DNA of 64,000 bases from Oscillospiraceae bacterium (GTDB lineage: Bacteria > Bacillota > Clostridia > Oscillospirales > Acutalibacteraceae): the NCBI GenBank assembly GCA_015066365.1, contig SVON01000001.1, forward strand, positions 175,373 to 239,372, read 5' to 3'. The translations under genes were made by a program, and so were the position numbers. Within the stretch, counting starts at the first letter, position 1; each line of letters starts with the position of its first letter. Of this stretch, positions 32,835-41,373 are shown piece by piece. The notes below the pieces were generated by a model that was not told where the DNA came from, did not search any database, and was given only the letters and a program-made list of their open reading frames with translations.

Positions 32835-34127
32835 ATGCTAATTGCCTTCCATACACTCGGATGTAAAGTGAATCAATACGAAACCCAAGCTATGCGCCGT
32901 ATTTTGGAACAAGCCGGCTATCAAACGGCAGAATTCGGCAACACCGAGGCTCTGCCGGACGTGCTGGTAATCAATTCCTGTACCGTCACCGGGGAAAGCG
33001 ATCGAAAGCTGCGGCAATTTCTGCGGCGCTGTCGCCGTCAAGTGCCGGAAGGCATCTTGGTACTGACCGGCTGTATGCCCCAAGCCTACCCCGAAAAAGC
33101 CGCCGCTCTGGAAGAGGCGGACCTTGTGCTGGGTAATGCGGCACGCCGAGACATTCTTCCCCGTTTGGAGCAATACTTGGCTAACCGTCAGCGCGTTGTG
33201 GACATTTCTCAACACGAGAAAATCTACGAACCGCTGGATATTGATGAGTTTCAGGGACGCACCCGGGCTTTTATCAAAATCCAAGACGGATGCAACCGTT
33301 TTTGTACCTATTGCATCATCCCCTATGCCCGGGGGCGAGTACGCTCCCGCCGTCCGGAGGATATCACCGCCGAGCTGGAACGTTTGGCGGCAAAAGGCTA
33401 TAAAGAGGTGGTGTTGGTTGGGATCAACCTTACCGCTTACGGACAGGATAATGGGCTAACCATCGCCGATGCGGTGGACGCGGCCTGCCGGGTAGAGGGA
33501 ATTGAGCGAGTACGCCTAGGATCGCTGGAGCCGGACTTTATCACCGATGAGACCATTGCGCGGATGAAAGCACAGCCCAAGTTGTGCCCTCAATTCCATC
33601 TGGCCTTACAAAGCGGCTGCGATGCCACGCTGAAGCGAATGAACCGTCACTACACGACTGCGGAATATGCGGATTTGTGCCGGCGTTTACGGCAGCACTT
33701 CCCCGGTTGTGCCCTCACCACCGACGTAATGGTGGGCTTTCCGGGAGAGACGCAGGAAGAATTTGAGGCGTCCTGCCGTTTCGTAGAAGAAATGGCCTTC
33801 TCCCGCGTGCACGTATTCGCCTATTCCCGACGTCCCGGTACCATTGCCGACCGTTTGCCCGGGCAGGTGGATACTGCAGAAAAGGCACGACGCAGCAAAC
33901 AGATGATCGCCGTCTGCCGACAGACGGCAGAAACTTATGCCGAACGTTATATCGGAACCACCGTTCCGATCCTATTGGAGACCCCCTATCCCGATGGGAG
34001 TATCGACGGACATACCGACACCTATCAGACGGTGCGGGTTAAATCCGACCGCCCCAGCGGTTCTATCGTCAATGTTAAGATTTTAAGCCGTAAAGGCGAT
34101 GAACTTTACGGAGAAGAAACCCTGTGA
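32835..34127 (+). CDS. mtaB: tRNA ms2t6A methylthiotransferase MtaB
   Basis: Adds a methylthio group to t6A37 in ANN-decoding tRNAs. The 430-residue protein has the N-terminal UPF0004 domain with three cluster cysteines (TLGCKVNQYE, NSCTV, LTGCMPQ), the radical-SAM motif CNRFCTYCIIPYARG and a C-terminal TRAM-like domain. The TLGCKVN opening distinguishes MtaB from MiaB and RimO. The substrate t6A also feeds TcdA, encoded at 56483. Confidence 0.95.
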   Translation: MLIAFHTLGCKVNQYETQAMRRILEQAGYQTAEFGNTEALPDVLVINSCTVTGESDRKLRQFLRRCRRQVPEGILVLTGCMPQAYPEKAAALEEADLVLGNAARRDILPRLEQYLANRQRVVDISQHEKIYEPLDIDEFQGRTRAFIKIQDGCNRFCTYCIIPYARGRVRSRRPEDITAELERLAAKGYKEVVLVGINLTAYGQDNGLTIADAVDAACRVEGIERVRLGSLEPDFITDETIARMKAQPKLCPQFHLALQSGCDATLKRMNRHYTTAEYADLCRRLRQHFPGCALTTDVMVGFPGETQEEFEASCRFVEEMAFSRVHVFAYSRRPGTIADRLPGQVDTAEKARRSKQMIAVCRQTAETYAERYIGTTVPILLETPYPDGSIDGHTDTYQTVRVKSDRPSGSIVNVKILSRKGDELYGEETL

Positions 34128-34160
34128 TTTCAAGGCTTACCCGAAAGGAGGCGCAAAATA

Positions 34161-35039
34161 ATGCCTTATTATTACAAAAAGCAAAAGCGGTGGGATGGCC
34201 GCAAAGCAACCCAGTACGGTCTTGCTATTTTGGTACTGCTCATCGGTATTGTGATCCTCTTTTCCTGGTTATTTATCCGCTATCAAATGGGGAGCGCCCC
34301 CGACACCAACGAACAAGCCCCTCCCACCACGGTACAGCAAGAAACTCCCACCGAAATCGGTCGCTGTTTGCTGATTTTTGATTTTGATGGTGTAGAACGG
34401 TTCGTGCTGGTGCAAACCGACCCCGCCCACCATCGCATTACAGCCGTTCCCGTTGCCTCCACCATCGCCGATCACGACGGGTGTACTCTCGCTCAAGCCT
34501 TACACCGGCATGGTGCGCTGTCCGTGACCAACACGATCTCAAAAACACTAGACCTGCCGACGCAGCACTATATCTCCTTTACCCCAAAGGGGGTTGAGGA
34601 TCTGGTAAACCATCTAGATGAGGGCATTCTATTCCAAGTGCCGGAAAAAGTGACTTATACCGACGAAAACGGGGCAAACATCGTCCTATCCGCCGGTGAA
34701 CATCGCCTTTCTGCCGGACAGGTACGCACTCTGTTGGCATACACAGGTTGGAATAAAGCCGTTAATCGCAGTTATTTGGCGGCAGATCTGGTAACCGCGA
34801 CACTCAACCAGTATTTATCGGAAAATCGTTCTTTGGAAGCACAGTTTTCCATCATTTTCAACGCCAGCACTACCGACCTACGCAACGATAACTTTATCTC
34901 CTACAGATCCGCTCTTGCGTTGCTGGCGCAAAACAACCACGGAACCGTCTGTCAACGGGTTAACCTGCCCGGCACCAAAGCAAACGGCTTCTTCTCCCCC
35001 GATTTGGAGCGTTTTCGCAAAGAAAGCGGATTATACTAA
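34161..35039 (+). CDS. LCP-like membrane protein with degenerate active site
   Basis: A 292-residue protein with a basic N-terminus, one membrane helix (about 20-42), a Pro/Thr-rich linker, and an extracellular domain resembling LytR-CpsA-Psr transferases: RFVLVQTDPAHHRITAVPV, HYISFTPKGVEDLVNHLDEG, LSAGQVRTLLAYTGW. In active LCP enzymes the second strand ends IPRD; here it reads VPVAS, so the conserved Arg-Asp pair appears lost. It may bind rather than transfer wall polymers. Good ribosome-binding site AAAGGAGG; 33 bases after mtaB. Confidence 0.7.
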   Translation: MPYYYKKQKRWDGRKATQYGLAILVLLIGIVILFSWLFIRYQMGSAPDTNEQAPPTTVQQETPTEIGRCLLIFDFDGVERFVLVQTDPAHHRITAVPVASTIADHDGCTLAQALHRHGALSVTNTISKTLDLPTQHYISFTPKGVEDLVNHLDEGILFQVPEKVTYTDENGANIVLSAGEHRLSAGQVRTLLAYTGWNKAVNRSYLAADLVTATLNQYLSENRSLEAQFSIIFNASTTDLRNDNFISYRSALALLAQNNHGTVCQRVNLPGTKANGFFSPDLERFRKESGLY

Positions 35040-35060
35040 CCGCTTAGAAAGGAGCAATCT

Positions 35061-36287
35061 ATGCACAAACGCCTACTCACCTTTGCCTTATCCATTAGTT
35101 TGCTCCTGTTGAGCGGTTGCTCGTTCTTTCTTCCCCTTGAGATGGAACAAACGGAGGCCAACAGGATTGACCCCAAAAAATACATAGAAGAGTTTCAAGA
35201 CAAGTGGCAATACCGCACCCTCACCGATGACGGAAAAGAGCTGTACGGTATGCTCTACACAGCGGTGAAAGATGCCGAAGAGCAAAACGCCACCGTATCT
35301 TATACCAACGAGCAGGGCAAAAAAGAGCAACACCCCGGCGTGCGCATCACCTTTCCAGACACTGTCTTGACCGCCGAGCAATTCTCCGCTCTTTTCGAAT
35401 CCTTTTTCCGAGATAATCCTCAGTTTTTCTATGTCAGCAGAACCTATCATTTAGAGGGACAGAGCATTAAAACTGAAAGCGAGCCCTATTACGACACCCT
35501 ACTAATAGAATTCTCTTTACCGTTAAATCAACGCACAGACGCCATCCGGCAACTGGAAGCCACGGTCGCCTCCCTTATAAATGGCTGCCCTACCACCGAT
35601 GACGATTACGAAAAAGAATTGTATCTTCACGACCGCTTGATCGAGCGGTGCGTGTACGATAAAGCAGCCTTAAACGATACCTCCACAGAAAGCGATTCTG
35701 TCTATACCGCCTACGGTGCGCTGGTAGAAGGCAAAGCGGTGTGTGAGGGATACGCAAAGGCAATGCAGCTTTTGCTGACTCAGGTACGGATCTCCGCCAC
35801 GGTGGTTACCGGTCACTCTCTGGACACCAACGAAGCCCATATGTGGAATCTGGTGCGGATCAACGGAAGCGACTATTACCTTGACCCCACCTGGAACGAT
35901 AACGAAAACTGTGTGCAACATACCTATTTTAATCTTACTACGGAAATGCTTCTTTCCAGTCATCAGTTGGACCCCAATCAGTCTGCCGTTACCCTGTGCA
36001 CCGCTACGGAGGAGAACTATTTTTTCAAAATCGGTGCTTATATCGACACCTATGACCGTCAGGAGATTGCCCGCGTCGTAGCAAAACAACTCCGGACAGG
36101 TTCTCAAGTTGTTCAGATGAAATTCGCTCCCGGTAAATACACCAACGGGCAGTTATTCCTTAGAAATCGCTCCCTTCTGGAGAAAGCGGTCAACGCCTAT
36201 TTGGCCGACACAAACCTTTCTTTGTGGGATTATCAGCTTTGGTCGGAGGAAGAACAGTTGGTACTAACCTTGGTAAAGAAATCATAA
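35061..36287 (+). CDS. Transglutaminase-like lipoprotein
   Basis: A 408-residue surface lipoprotein: signal peptide with lipobox LLSGC (Cys20), an N-terminal domain of unknown fold (about 40-190) and a transglutaminase-like domain (about 190-290) with the Cys-His-Asp triad visible in GKAVCEGYAKAM, EAHMWNLVRI and YLDPTWND, followed by a C-terminal domain. Family members are thought to act as peptidases or cross-linkers at the cell surface; the substrate is unknown. Last gene of the mtaB-LCP-TG operon. Confidence 0.85.
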   Translation: MHKRLLTFALSISLLLLSGCSFFLPLEMEQTEANRIDPKKYIEEFQDKWQYRTLTDDGKELYGMLYTAVKDAEEQNATVSYTNEQGKKEQHPGVRITFPDTVLTAEQFSALFESFFRDNPQFFYVSRTYHLEGQSIKTESEPYYDTLLIEFSLPLNQRTDAIRQLEATVASLINGCPTTDDDYEKELYLHDRLIERCVYDKAALNDTSTESDSVYTAYGALVEGKAVCEGYAKAMQLLLTQVRISATVVTGHSLDTNEAHMWNLVRINGSDYYLDPTWNDNENCVQHTYFNLTTEMLLSSHQLDPNQSAVTLCTATEENYFFKIGAYIDTYDRQEIARVVAKQLRTGSQVVQMKFAPGKYTNGQLFLRNRSLLEKAVNAYLADTNLSLWDYQLWSEEEQLVLTLVKKS

Positions 36288-36288
36288 A

Positions 36289-36323
36289 AAAAGACTGCAA
36301 CGCGGCGCGTTGCAGTCTTTTTA
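36289..36323. terminator. Bidirectional terminator between transglutaminase gene and cdaR
   Basis: AAGACTGCAACGCG/CGTTGCAGTCTT hairpin with 3-base loop, A-run and T-run on either side. Confidence 0.9.
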
Positions 36324-36324
36324 T

Positions 36325-37734
36325 TTATGAAATCTCTTTTGTTTTTTCGGTTTCTTTAGTAATCTTCACGGTGATATCCACACCGCTCTTCGGATTAGCG
36401 GCATCGTTGCTGTAACACACCCAGACCTTGTCATTATTCGTCACCAGTTGGAAAACGACCGTCTGAGCACCCTCCGTCTTGCCGGTCAGATCGGCTTTCA
36501 GGATCAAATCCTCCGGCTTAATCTTTTTCAGTGCATCGGTGGGACCGCACAACACGATATTGGTCAGCTTGTCCGACATAAAACTACAAGTATAACCCTC
36601 AGGCAGATTGGTCACCTTAAAATTCTCTTTGGACAAGGCAATGCTCTTAAAGGTTTTTGTTGTTACTTTGCCCAGGTTGAGTGAAACCTTCAACGTTTCA
36701 ACGTCGTTATCCAACCGTACACCGTTGATCACTTCGGTGCCACCGGCAATTCTTACACCGTCTTCGCCCCCCTCTTGCACGCGGGTCAAAACCACTTCCC
36801 GCGTCAGTTTATCCGGGGTCAGCAAATCAAAATCAAAGTGCAACTGATTATTGATTTCGGCAAGCACCTTTTCGTATTTATTGGGCAAACACCAGAACTC
36901 AAACGCTGACGGTTTCAACGTATACATACTCAAATCATCGGAAACATATCCCTTGGGATTGTTTAGCATTTCCGGCTTGATCTGGCCCTCATCAATCTGC
37001 ACCTTATAGCGGTTCAAAATCGGCACGTTAACCTTTACCTTATTTTCGATAATGGTCAAAAACTCAATAGACTCTACCGGCTTATCGTTTTTATCATAAG
37101 CGACCAATTCCGCCTCAAAGGTGGCCTGTTCAGACAGCACCGCCTTGTCCGGAATGGTTGCCACAACCCGCGCGATATTCTTCACAGCGGATTTGGGCCC
37201 CTTGACCTTGATCTTGTTATCTTCCACACTGCTGTCGTTAAACACCGGAATATAGGGCTGATGCTTTTGCGGGTCGGACATCGTCAGGTTGCTGATGTCT
37301 ACCGAGACGTCAAACGCCTTCTCGTCAAATTCGTCGCATACCACCGTAACGGTATCGTCCCCCACGATCTTAACGTCATAGTCACCGGAGGAAACCACGC
37401 GATACCGCAGATTATACTGCCCTGCCTTGGTAATACCGCTGGTATCCACCGCGATCTGAATATCCTGCGGGGACAAACGACCAATCTCGCCTCGGGTGCC
37501 GTTGACCTTAACGGTGGCCGTTTCCTTGTTCACTTTTACAATGTACAAATCATACGTGCCTGCAATATCCTCGGCCAGCGATACCGGGATCGGAACACCG
37601 GATATGGTGCGATCCTCGATGTTGCCGGGGCCATACACCACCAACGCCCAGATCACCACAGCGCTGATAAGCGAAACCAACATCATCAGTTTGTCGTTGC
37701 GGAGGAGTCGGCTGATGGATAATTTTTGTCTCAT
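36325..37734 (-). CDS. cdaR: CdaR (YbbR-domain regulator of diadenylate cyclase)
   Basis: Single-pass membrane protein with extracellular YbbR repeats that binds and regulates CdaA. The 469-residue protein has an N-terminal membrane helix (about 17-35) and four beta-rich YbbR-like repeats (about 40-455), with the TISGVPIPV opening of the first. It overlaps cdaA by 4 bases. The usual third member glmM is not adjacent. Confidence 0.92.
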   Translation of the reverse strand: MRQKLSISRLLRNDKLMMLVSLISAVVIWALVVYGPGNIEDRTISGVPIPVSLAEDIAGTYDLYIVKVNKETATVKVNGTRGEIGRLSPQDIQIAVDTSGITKAGQYNLRYRVVSSGDYDVKIVGDDTVTVVCDEFDEKAFDVSVDISNLTMSDPQKHQPYIPVFNDSSVEDNKIKVKGPKSAVKNIARVVATIPDKAVLSEQATFEAELVAYDKNDKPVESIEFLTIIENKVKVNVPILNRYKVQIDEGQIKPEMLNNPKGYVSDDLSMYTLKPSAFEFWCLPNKYEKVLAEINNQLHFDFDLLTPDKLTREVVLTRVQEGGEDGVRIAGGTEVINGVRLDNDVETLKVSLNLGKVTTKTFKSIALSKENFKVTNLPEGYTCSFMSDKLTNIVLCGPTDALKKIKPEDLILKADLTGKTEGAQTVVFQLVTNNDKVWVCYSNDAANPKSGVDITVKITKETEKTKEIS

Positions 37735-38663
37735 TGCTGCTCCTCCTTACGCTGTTTTTTGTTCTTTTTGTTTTTGTTCAGACGACGCATCATGGCCAAG
37801 GGGAAACTTATATTCTTCTCCACAGGCCGACTCTGCGTATTCCACAGCATCCGGTCCGCTAAGGTCTTAGCCAACGTTTCGGTCGTAAAGTTTCTTTGTA
37901 ATTCGCCACCCTCAGCCACCGAAATCATACCGGTTTCCTCGGACAGAATCACCACAACCGCATCCGAGTTCTCGCTCATACCCACACCGGCACGGTGACG
38001 GGTACCCAGAGCCCGGCTGATCTGAAGATTGTCGCTCAACGGCAAAATACACGCCGCAGCATACACCTTGCCATCCCGGAGAATCATTGCGCCATCGTGT
38101 AACGGAGATTTATCAAAGAATACCGTAGAAATCAACGCCTCAGAGGGGTCTGCTTCAATGATGGTGCCGGAACGAACAATCTCGCCCAGGCGGGTATCGC
38201 GCTCCAAAACGATCAAGGCACCCATCTTTTGCTTTTGCAGATTTTCCAGAGCGCCGCAGGTAGCCTTAATAGCCTTATTCCACCGGTCGATGGAAGAGGC
38301 GTTATCTGCCGTGCCAAGCCCCATAAACAAGCGGTTGATGCCACGCCGGGACTGACCGGCCTGCTCCAATGCACGCCGCACCTCCGGCTGAAACACCACG
38401 ATAATGAGCAACAGACCGTTGTCAAACACCGCCTTCAACAGGAACAGTACCGTAGTCAGATTCAAAAGCAGCGCCAGCACGTACAACAGCACCAACACCA
38501 AAATGCCGCGAATAAACTGCTCAGCCCGGGAATCCCGCACCAATCGAATGATAAAATACACAAACAACGCCACCAGCAGAATATCCAGCGTGTCGGTTAT
38601 CCAATTATAGGTCGTGAAAAAGCCGGCAATCTCTTGCCATACCGTTTGAAAAAAAGCGGTCAT
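37731..38663 (-). CDS. cdaA: Diadenylate cyclase CdaA
   Basis: Makes c-di-AMP from two ATP, controlling osmolyte and potassium transport and wall homeostasis. The 310-residue protein has three membrane helices (about 20-105) and the DAC domain (about 110-270) with the catalytic SPLHDGAMILRDG (DGA motif) and GTRHRAGVGMSE (RHR motif). A Lys-rich tail of about 20 residues follows. Start at MTAFFQ follows GGAGGATG; upstream reading is not conserved. Confidence 0.96.
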   Translation of the reverse strand: MTAFFQTVWQEIAGFFTTYNWITDTLDILLVALFVYFIIRLVRDSRAEQFIRGILVLVLLYVLALLLNLTTVLFLLKAVFDNGLLLIIVVFQPEVRRALEQAGQSRRGINRLFMGLGTADNASSIDRWNKAIKATCGALENLQKQKMGALIVLERDTRLGEIVRSGTIIEADPSEALISTVFFDKSPLHDGAMILRDGKVYAAACILPLSDNLQISRALGTRHRAGVGMSENSDAVVVILSEETGMISVAEGGELQRNFTTETLAKTLADRMLWNTQSRPVEKNISFPLAMMRRLNKNKKNKKQRKEEQQ

Positions 38664-38767
38664 TCTTTCATCCTCCCAACGCAAACAGCTCCCGTCTGCG
38701 TATGTTTCACAACAAGGATTTTCTCCCAAGCACTTATTTCTGGGTACAAAAATCCATATTTAATACT

Positions 38768-38795
38768 ATTATATCATAATTTTTCATTAGTGCAA
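38768..38795 (-). promoter_or_regulatory. Promoter of cdaA-cdaR
   Basis: Minus strand TTGCAC (38790-38795), 16-base spacer, TATAAT (38768-38773). It overlaps the last codons of the cysteine desulfurase gene and gives a leader of about 100 bases. Confidence 0.65.
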
Positions 38796-39929
38796 CGATT
38801 TTTCAGCAATTTGCAAAAAAAGTTTGCTGATTTGTTCTGCCTCGGATTCGGTGGTAAACGCAGACGGAGCCAACCGCACCGTGCCTTGATTTAGGGTGTC
38901 GAAACGACGATGCGCCCACGGGGCACAATGCAACCCGGCCCGTACCGCTACGTGGTGCGCATCCAGCATCTGCCCCACCTGTTCGCTGGGGATCTCCCCC
39001 ACGTTCAGAGAAAGCACCGGTGCGGTCACCTCCACATCGGGCCGAGCTCCATAGAGACGGATCACCGGATGTCCATACAAGCGGTCATACACTTGCTGTA
39101 AACAGCGTATTTCGTGCCGGTAAATTCGTTGCCGCTCTTTCTTCTTCACGAAAGAAAGCCCGGCACGCAGCCCGATGATCCCCGGCACGTTTGGCGTACC
39201 GCTTTCTAAACGATCCGGTAAATCTTGCGGTTGTTCCGGTTGCAGAGAATAACTACCGGTTCCGCCTTGCAGCAAAGATGGCACCTTGTCCCTCTCCCGG
39301 CACAAAAGCAAGCCCGTACCCATAGGGGCATATAATCCTTTATGGGAGGCCACGCAAAGATAGTCCACGTGGTCTGCCTTCATATCAATGGGCAACACAC
39401 CTGCCGTTTGCGCCGCATCCACGCAGAACAGCAAGCCGTGGTCGTGCGCCAATTTGCCCAGTTTCCGTATCGGTAAGGTTACCCCAAACACGTTGGATGC
39501 GTGGGTGCACAAAATCATACGCGTATCCGGACGGATCAACCGGCGAAACCGCTCCACCAGTTCCTGATCATTCGGACACCAGGACGCCGTATCCCACCGG
39601 GGAGCACCAGGCAACGCCCATAATGGCCGCACCACCGCATTGTGCTCCAAATCCGAAACGATCACCCGTCCGCCCTGCCCCAAAATGCCTTGAATAACCG
39701 TATTCAAAGCCGCAGTACAGTTGGGCGTGAAAATCACTCCGGCGGGATTATCAAGGCCAAAGAATTCAGCCACCTCCTGCCGGCAAGCATATACCTCTTC
39801 TGCGGTAGCCATCGCCATTCGGTGTCCTGCCCGCCCCGGATTAGCTCCATAGCGACGCAAAGCCTGTCCCACCGCCAAAGCTACCTCCGGTGGTTTTGGC
39901 CAAGTGGTGGCCGCATTATCCCAATACAT
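38787..39929 (-). CDS. Cysteine desulfurase-like PLP enzyme (class V aminotransferase)
   Basis: Family members release sulfur or selenium from (seleno)cysteine onto an active-site Cys. The 380-residue protein opens MYWDNAATTWPKPPEV, has CVDAAQTAGVLPID, the PLP lysine in VASHKGLYAPMGTG, and the persulfide-type Cys in RAGLHCAPWAHRR, followed by TVRLAPSAF. Its direct upstream partner is a DUF3343 protein, a pair frequently found with selenium metabolism genes in Clostridia; no selD or selA is in this window, so sulfur versus selenium use is open. Confidence 0.85.
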   Translation of the reverse strand: MYWDNAATTWPKPPEVALAVGQALRRYGANPGRAGHRMAMATAEEVYACRQEVAEFFGLDNPAGVIFTPNCTAALNTVIQGILGQGGRVIVSDLEHNAVVRPLWALPGAPRWDTASWCPNDQELVERFRRLIRPDTRMILCTHASNVFGVTLPIRKLGKLAHDHGLLFCVDAAQTAGVLPIDMKADHVDYLCVASHKGLYAPMGTGLLLCRERDKVPSLLQGGTGSYSLQPEQPQDLPDRLESGTPNVPGIIGLRAGLSFVKKKERQRIYRHEIRCLQQVYDRLYGHPVIRLYGARPDVEVTAPVLSLNVGEIPSEQVGQMLDAHHVAVRAGLHCAPWAHRRFDTLNQGTVRLAPSAFTTESEAEQISKLFLQIAEKSLH

Positions 39930-39942
39930 ATTCTACACCTCC

Positions 39943-40164
39943 TCATATCGCTTCGCTAATTCGGATGACCCGTACCCCCGCTTTACGCAGAATTTCCTCT
40001 GCCCGCCCAGGTGTTTCGGTCACCAACAGATGATAGCCACAGCCATCGGTTTCTGCCGGACGAGTAGACCGATGCAAATACGCGCGTATCCCACGCTCTT
40101 CCAGCAGACGTTTCCCGCGCATCGCATTAGTGATCGAACCCACGTGAATATAATAATTTGCCAT
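39943..40164 (-). CDS. DUF3343 putative Se/S carrier protein
   Basis: A 73-residue protein with the DUF3343 (Pfam 'putative Se/S carrier-like') pattern: ITNAMRGKRLLEERGIRAYLHRSTRP ... DGCGYHLLVTE ... EEILRKAGV. The single Cys in GCGY is the candidate carrier thiol. Start at MANYYIHVGS follows GGAGGGAG. Placed 13 bases upstream of the cysteine desulfurase-like gene, suggesting that it receives the chalcogen from it. Confidence 0.85.
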   Translation of the reverse strand: MANYYIHVGSITNAMRGKRLLEERGIRAYLHRSTRPAETDGCGYHLLVTETPGRAEEILRKAGVRVIRISEAI

Positions 40165-40234
40165 TCTTCTCCCTCCCATCCGGCACTCTACTACCATTCT
40201 ATGCACCGACAGCATCAAGGTAACAAAAACCATC

Positions 40235-40263
40235 TTGACGAACCGGCAAATATGGGGTATCAT
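40235..40263 (+). promoter_or_regulatory. Promoter of the DUF1292 gene
   Basis: TTGACG (40235-40240), 17-base spacer, TATCAT (40258-40263), about 58 bases before the start codon. Confidence 0.6.
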
Positions 40264-40320
40264 ATCAACAGAAAGAAACGCTTGCGCACGGCGCACGCTT
40301 TTAGAAAAGGAGAGGATACT

Positions 40321-40638
40321 ATGTCTGAAGAATACGGCAACAGCTTGGTGTCGGTGCTGGACGACGAGGGAAACGAGCATCAGTTTGAACTGCTTGATGC
40401 GATTGAAACCGACGAGGGTCGCTACGTAGCCCTGCTACCCGTTTACACCGAGGCCGAATTGGCTCTGGAGGACGATGGCGAGTTGGTCATTCTGGAAGTG
40501 GTCAACGACGAGGGCGACGACCTGTTGGTCCCCATCGAGGACGACGAGGTGTTCGCCAATATCGCAGAGATCTTTGAGGAGCGTCTGGAGGATCTCTACG
40601 AGATCAACGAGTTGGACGAGCCGGAGACCCTGTCCTAA
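40321..40638 (+). CDS. DUF1292 protein (YrzB-like)
   Basis: A 105-residue, very acidic protein (Asp/Glu about one-third) with the DUF1292 pattern: SVLDDEGNEHQFELLDAIETDEGRYVALLPV and VILEVVNDEGDDLLVPIEDDE. Conserved in Firmicutes, function unknown. The ATG at 40321 is chosen because AAAAGGAGAGG precedes it. Single gene followed by a probable 6S RNA. Confidence 0.88.
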   Translation: MSEEYGNSLVSVLDDEGNEHQFELLDAIETDEGRYVALLPVYTEAELALEDDGELVILEVVNDEGDDLLVPIEDDEVFANIAEIFEERLEDLYEINELDEPETLS

Positions 40639-40644
40639 TTTGGT

Positions 40645-40846
40645 TATTTCCTGCGGTGCACGTGGACTGCTGTTCATAACCCTACTACATTTTGATTATG
40701 GGAATTCAGCTCCGTCGCCGGAGTGCAGACCTCCCCGCGAGACGGGATGTAGGGAGCCGGAAAGGGACGGGCCTTACCCACCTGCTTGGATTAGTAGCAG
40801 GTTATCCCAACAGCAATACGACACGGCGGGAGCCTATAAACAACAA
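40645..40846 (+). ncRNA. ssrS: Probable 6S RNA
   Basis: The 240-bp gap after the DUF1292 gene has no ORF of note but folds as a long closed hairpin: CCUGC-GUG-CGU-GCUG at 40650-40672 pairs with CAGC-ACG-CAC-GCGGG at 40811-40830, leaving an internal bubble (UUCAUAACCC opposite GGUUAUCCC) and terminal stems (ACCUGCU/AGCAGGU; CCCG/CGGG). A ~190-nt rod with a central bubble that mimics an open promoter is the 6S architecture, and segments such as CUCCGUCGCCGGAGUGCAGACCU look like clostridial 6S RNAs as I remember them. Strand and ends are estimates. Confidence 0.55.
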
Positions 40847-40848
40847 AA

Positions 40849-40879
40849 CACCCGATACCGGTTGGTATCGGGTGCTTTT
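40849..40879. terminator. Terminator between the 6S-like RNA and rlmH
   Basis: CACCCGATACC/GGTATCGGGTG stem, short loop, then CTTTTT on the plus strand. It can end the RNA and, from the other side, rlmH. Confidence 0.85.
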
Positions 40880-41361
40880 TATTTATGATATTTACCGCCG
40901 GATACAATCTGGAAGGCGCGGTATACCTGTTCCAGCACCATCACACGGGCAAGCTGATGAGGAAAAGTCATAGGCGACATCGACAAGCGCAAAGCGGCAC
41001 GGGATTTTACCGCTTCCGACAAGCCCCAAGAACCGCCGATGATCAAAGTGATGTGGCTTACCCCTTCCACCGCCATCTTTTGCATACGAGCCGCCAAAGC
41101 GGGAGAATCCAGTTCCTTGCCCTCGATGCACAAAGGGATAACCGCGCTATCCTTGGGAATCTGTTCCAACAGCCGTTTGCCCTCTGCCTCGATGGTGGCG
41201 GCAATCTGTGCCGACGAAGGGTTATCCGGCAAACGCTCTTCCGCTACCTCGACCAAACGAAACTTACAGAAAGCCCCCAACCGTTTTTCATACTCGGCAC
41301 AGGCGTCCCGCCAATAGGCCTCTTTCAGTTTGCCAACGCACAACAAGGTTATGTTTCGCAT
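40879..41361 (-). CDS. rlmH: 23S rRNA pseudouridine-1915 N3-methyltransferase RlmH
   Basis: SPOUT enzyme that methylates pseudouridine 1915 in 70S ribosomes. The 160-residue protein has the family opening MRNITLLCVGKLKEAYWRDACAEYEKRL, the SAM knot region ITLIIGGSWGLSEAVKSRA and the C-terminal QLARVMVLEQVYRAFQIVSGGKYHK, which is invariant in the family. Confidence 0.97.
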   Translation of the reverse strand: MRNITLLCVGKLKEAYWRDACAEYEKRLGAFCKFRLVEVAEERLPDNPSSAQIAATIEAEGKRLLEQIPKDSAVIPLCIEGKELDSPALAARMQKMAVEGVSHITLIIGGSWGLSEAVKSRAALRLSMSPMTFPHQLARVMVLEQVYRAFQIVSGGKYHK

Positions 41362-41373
41362 ACGTCCCCTCCG

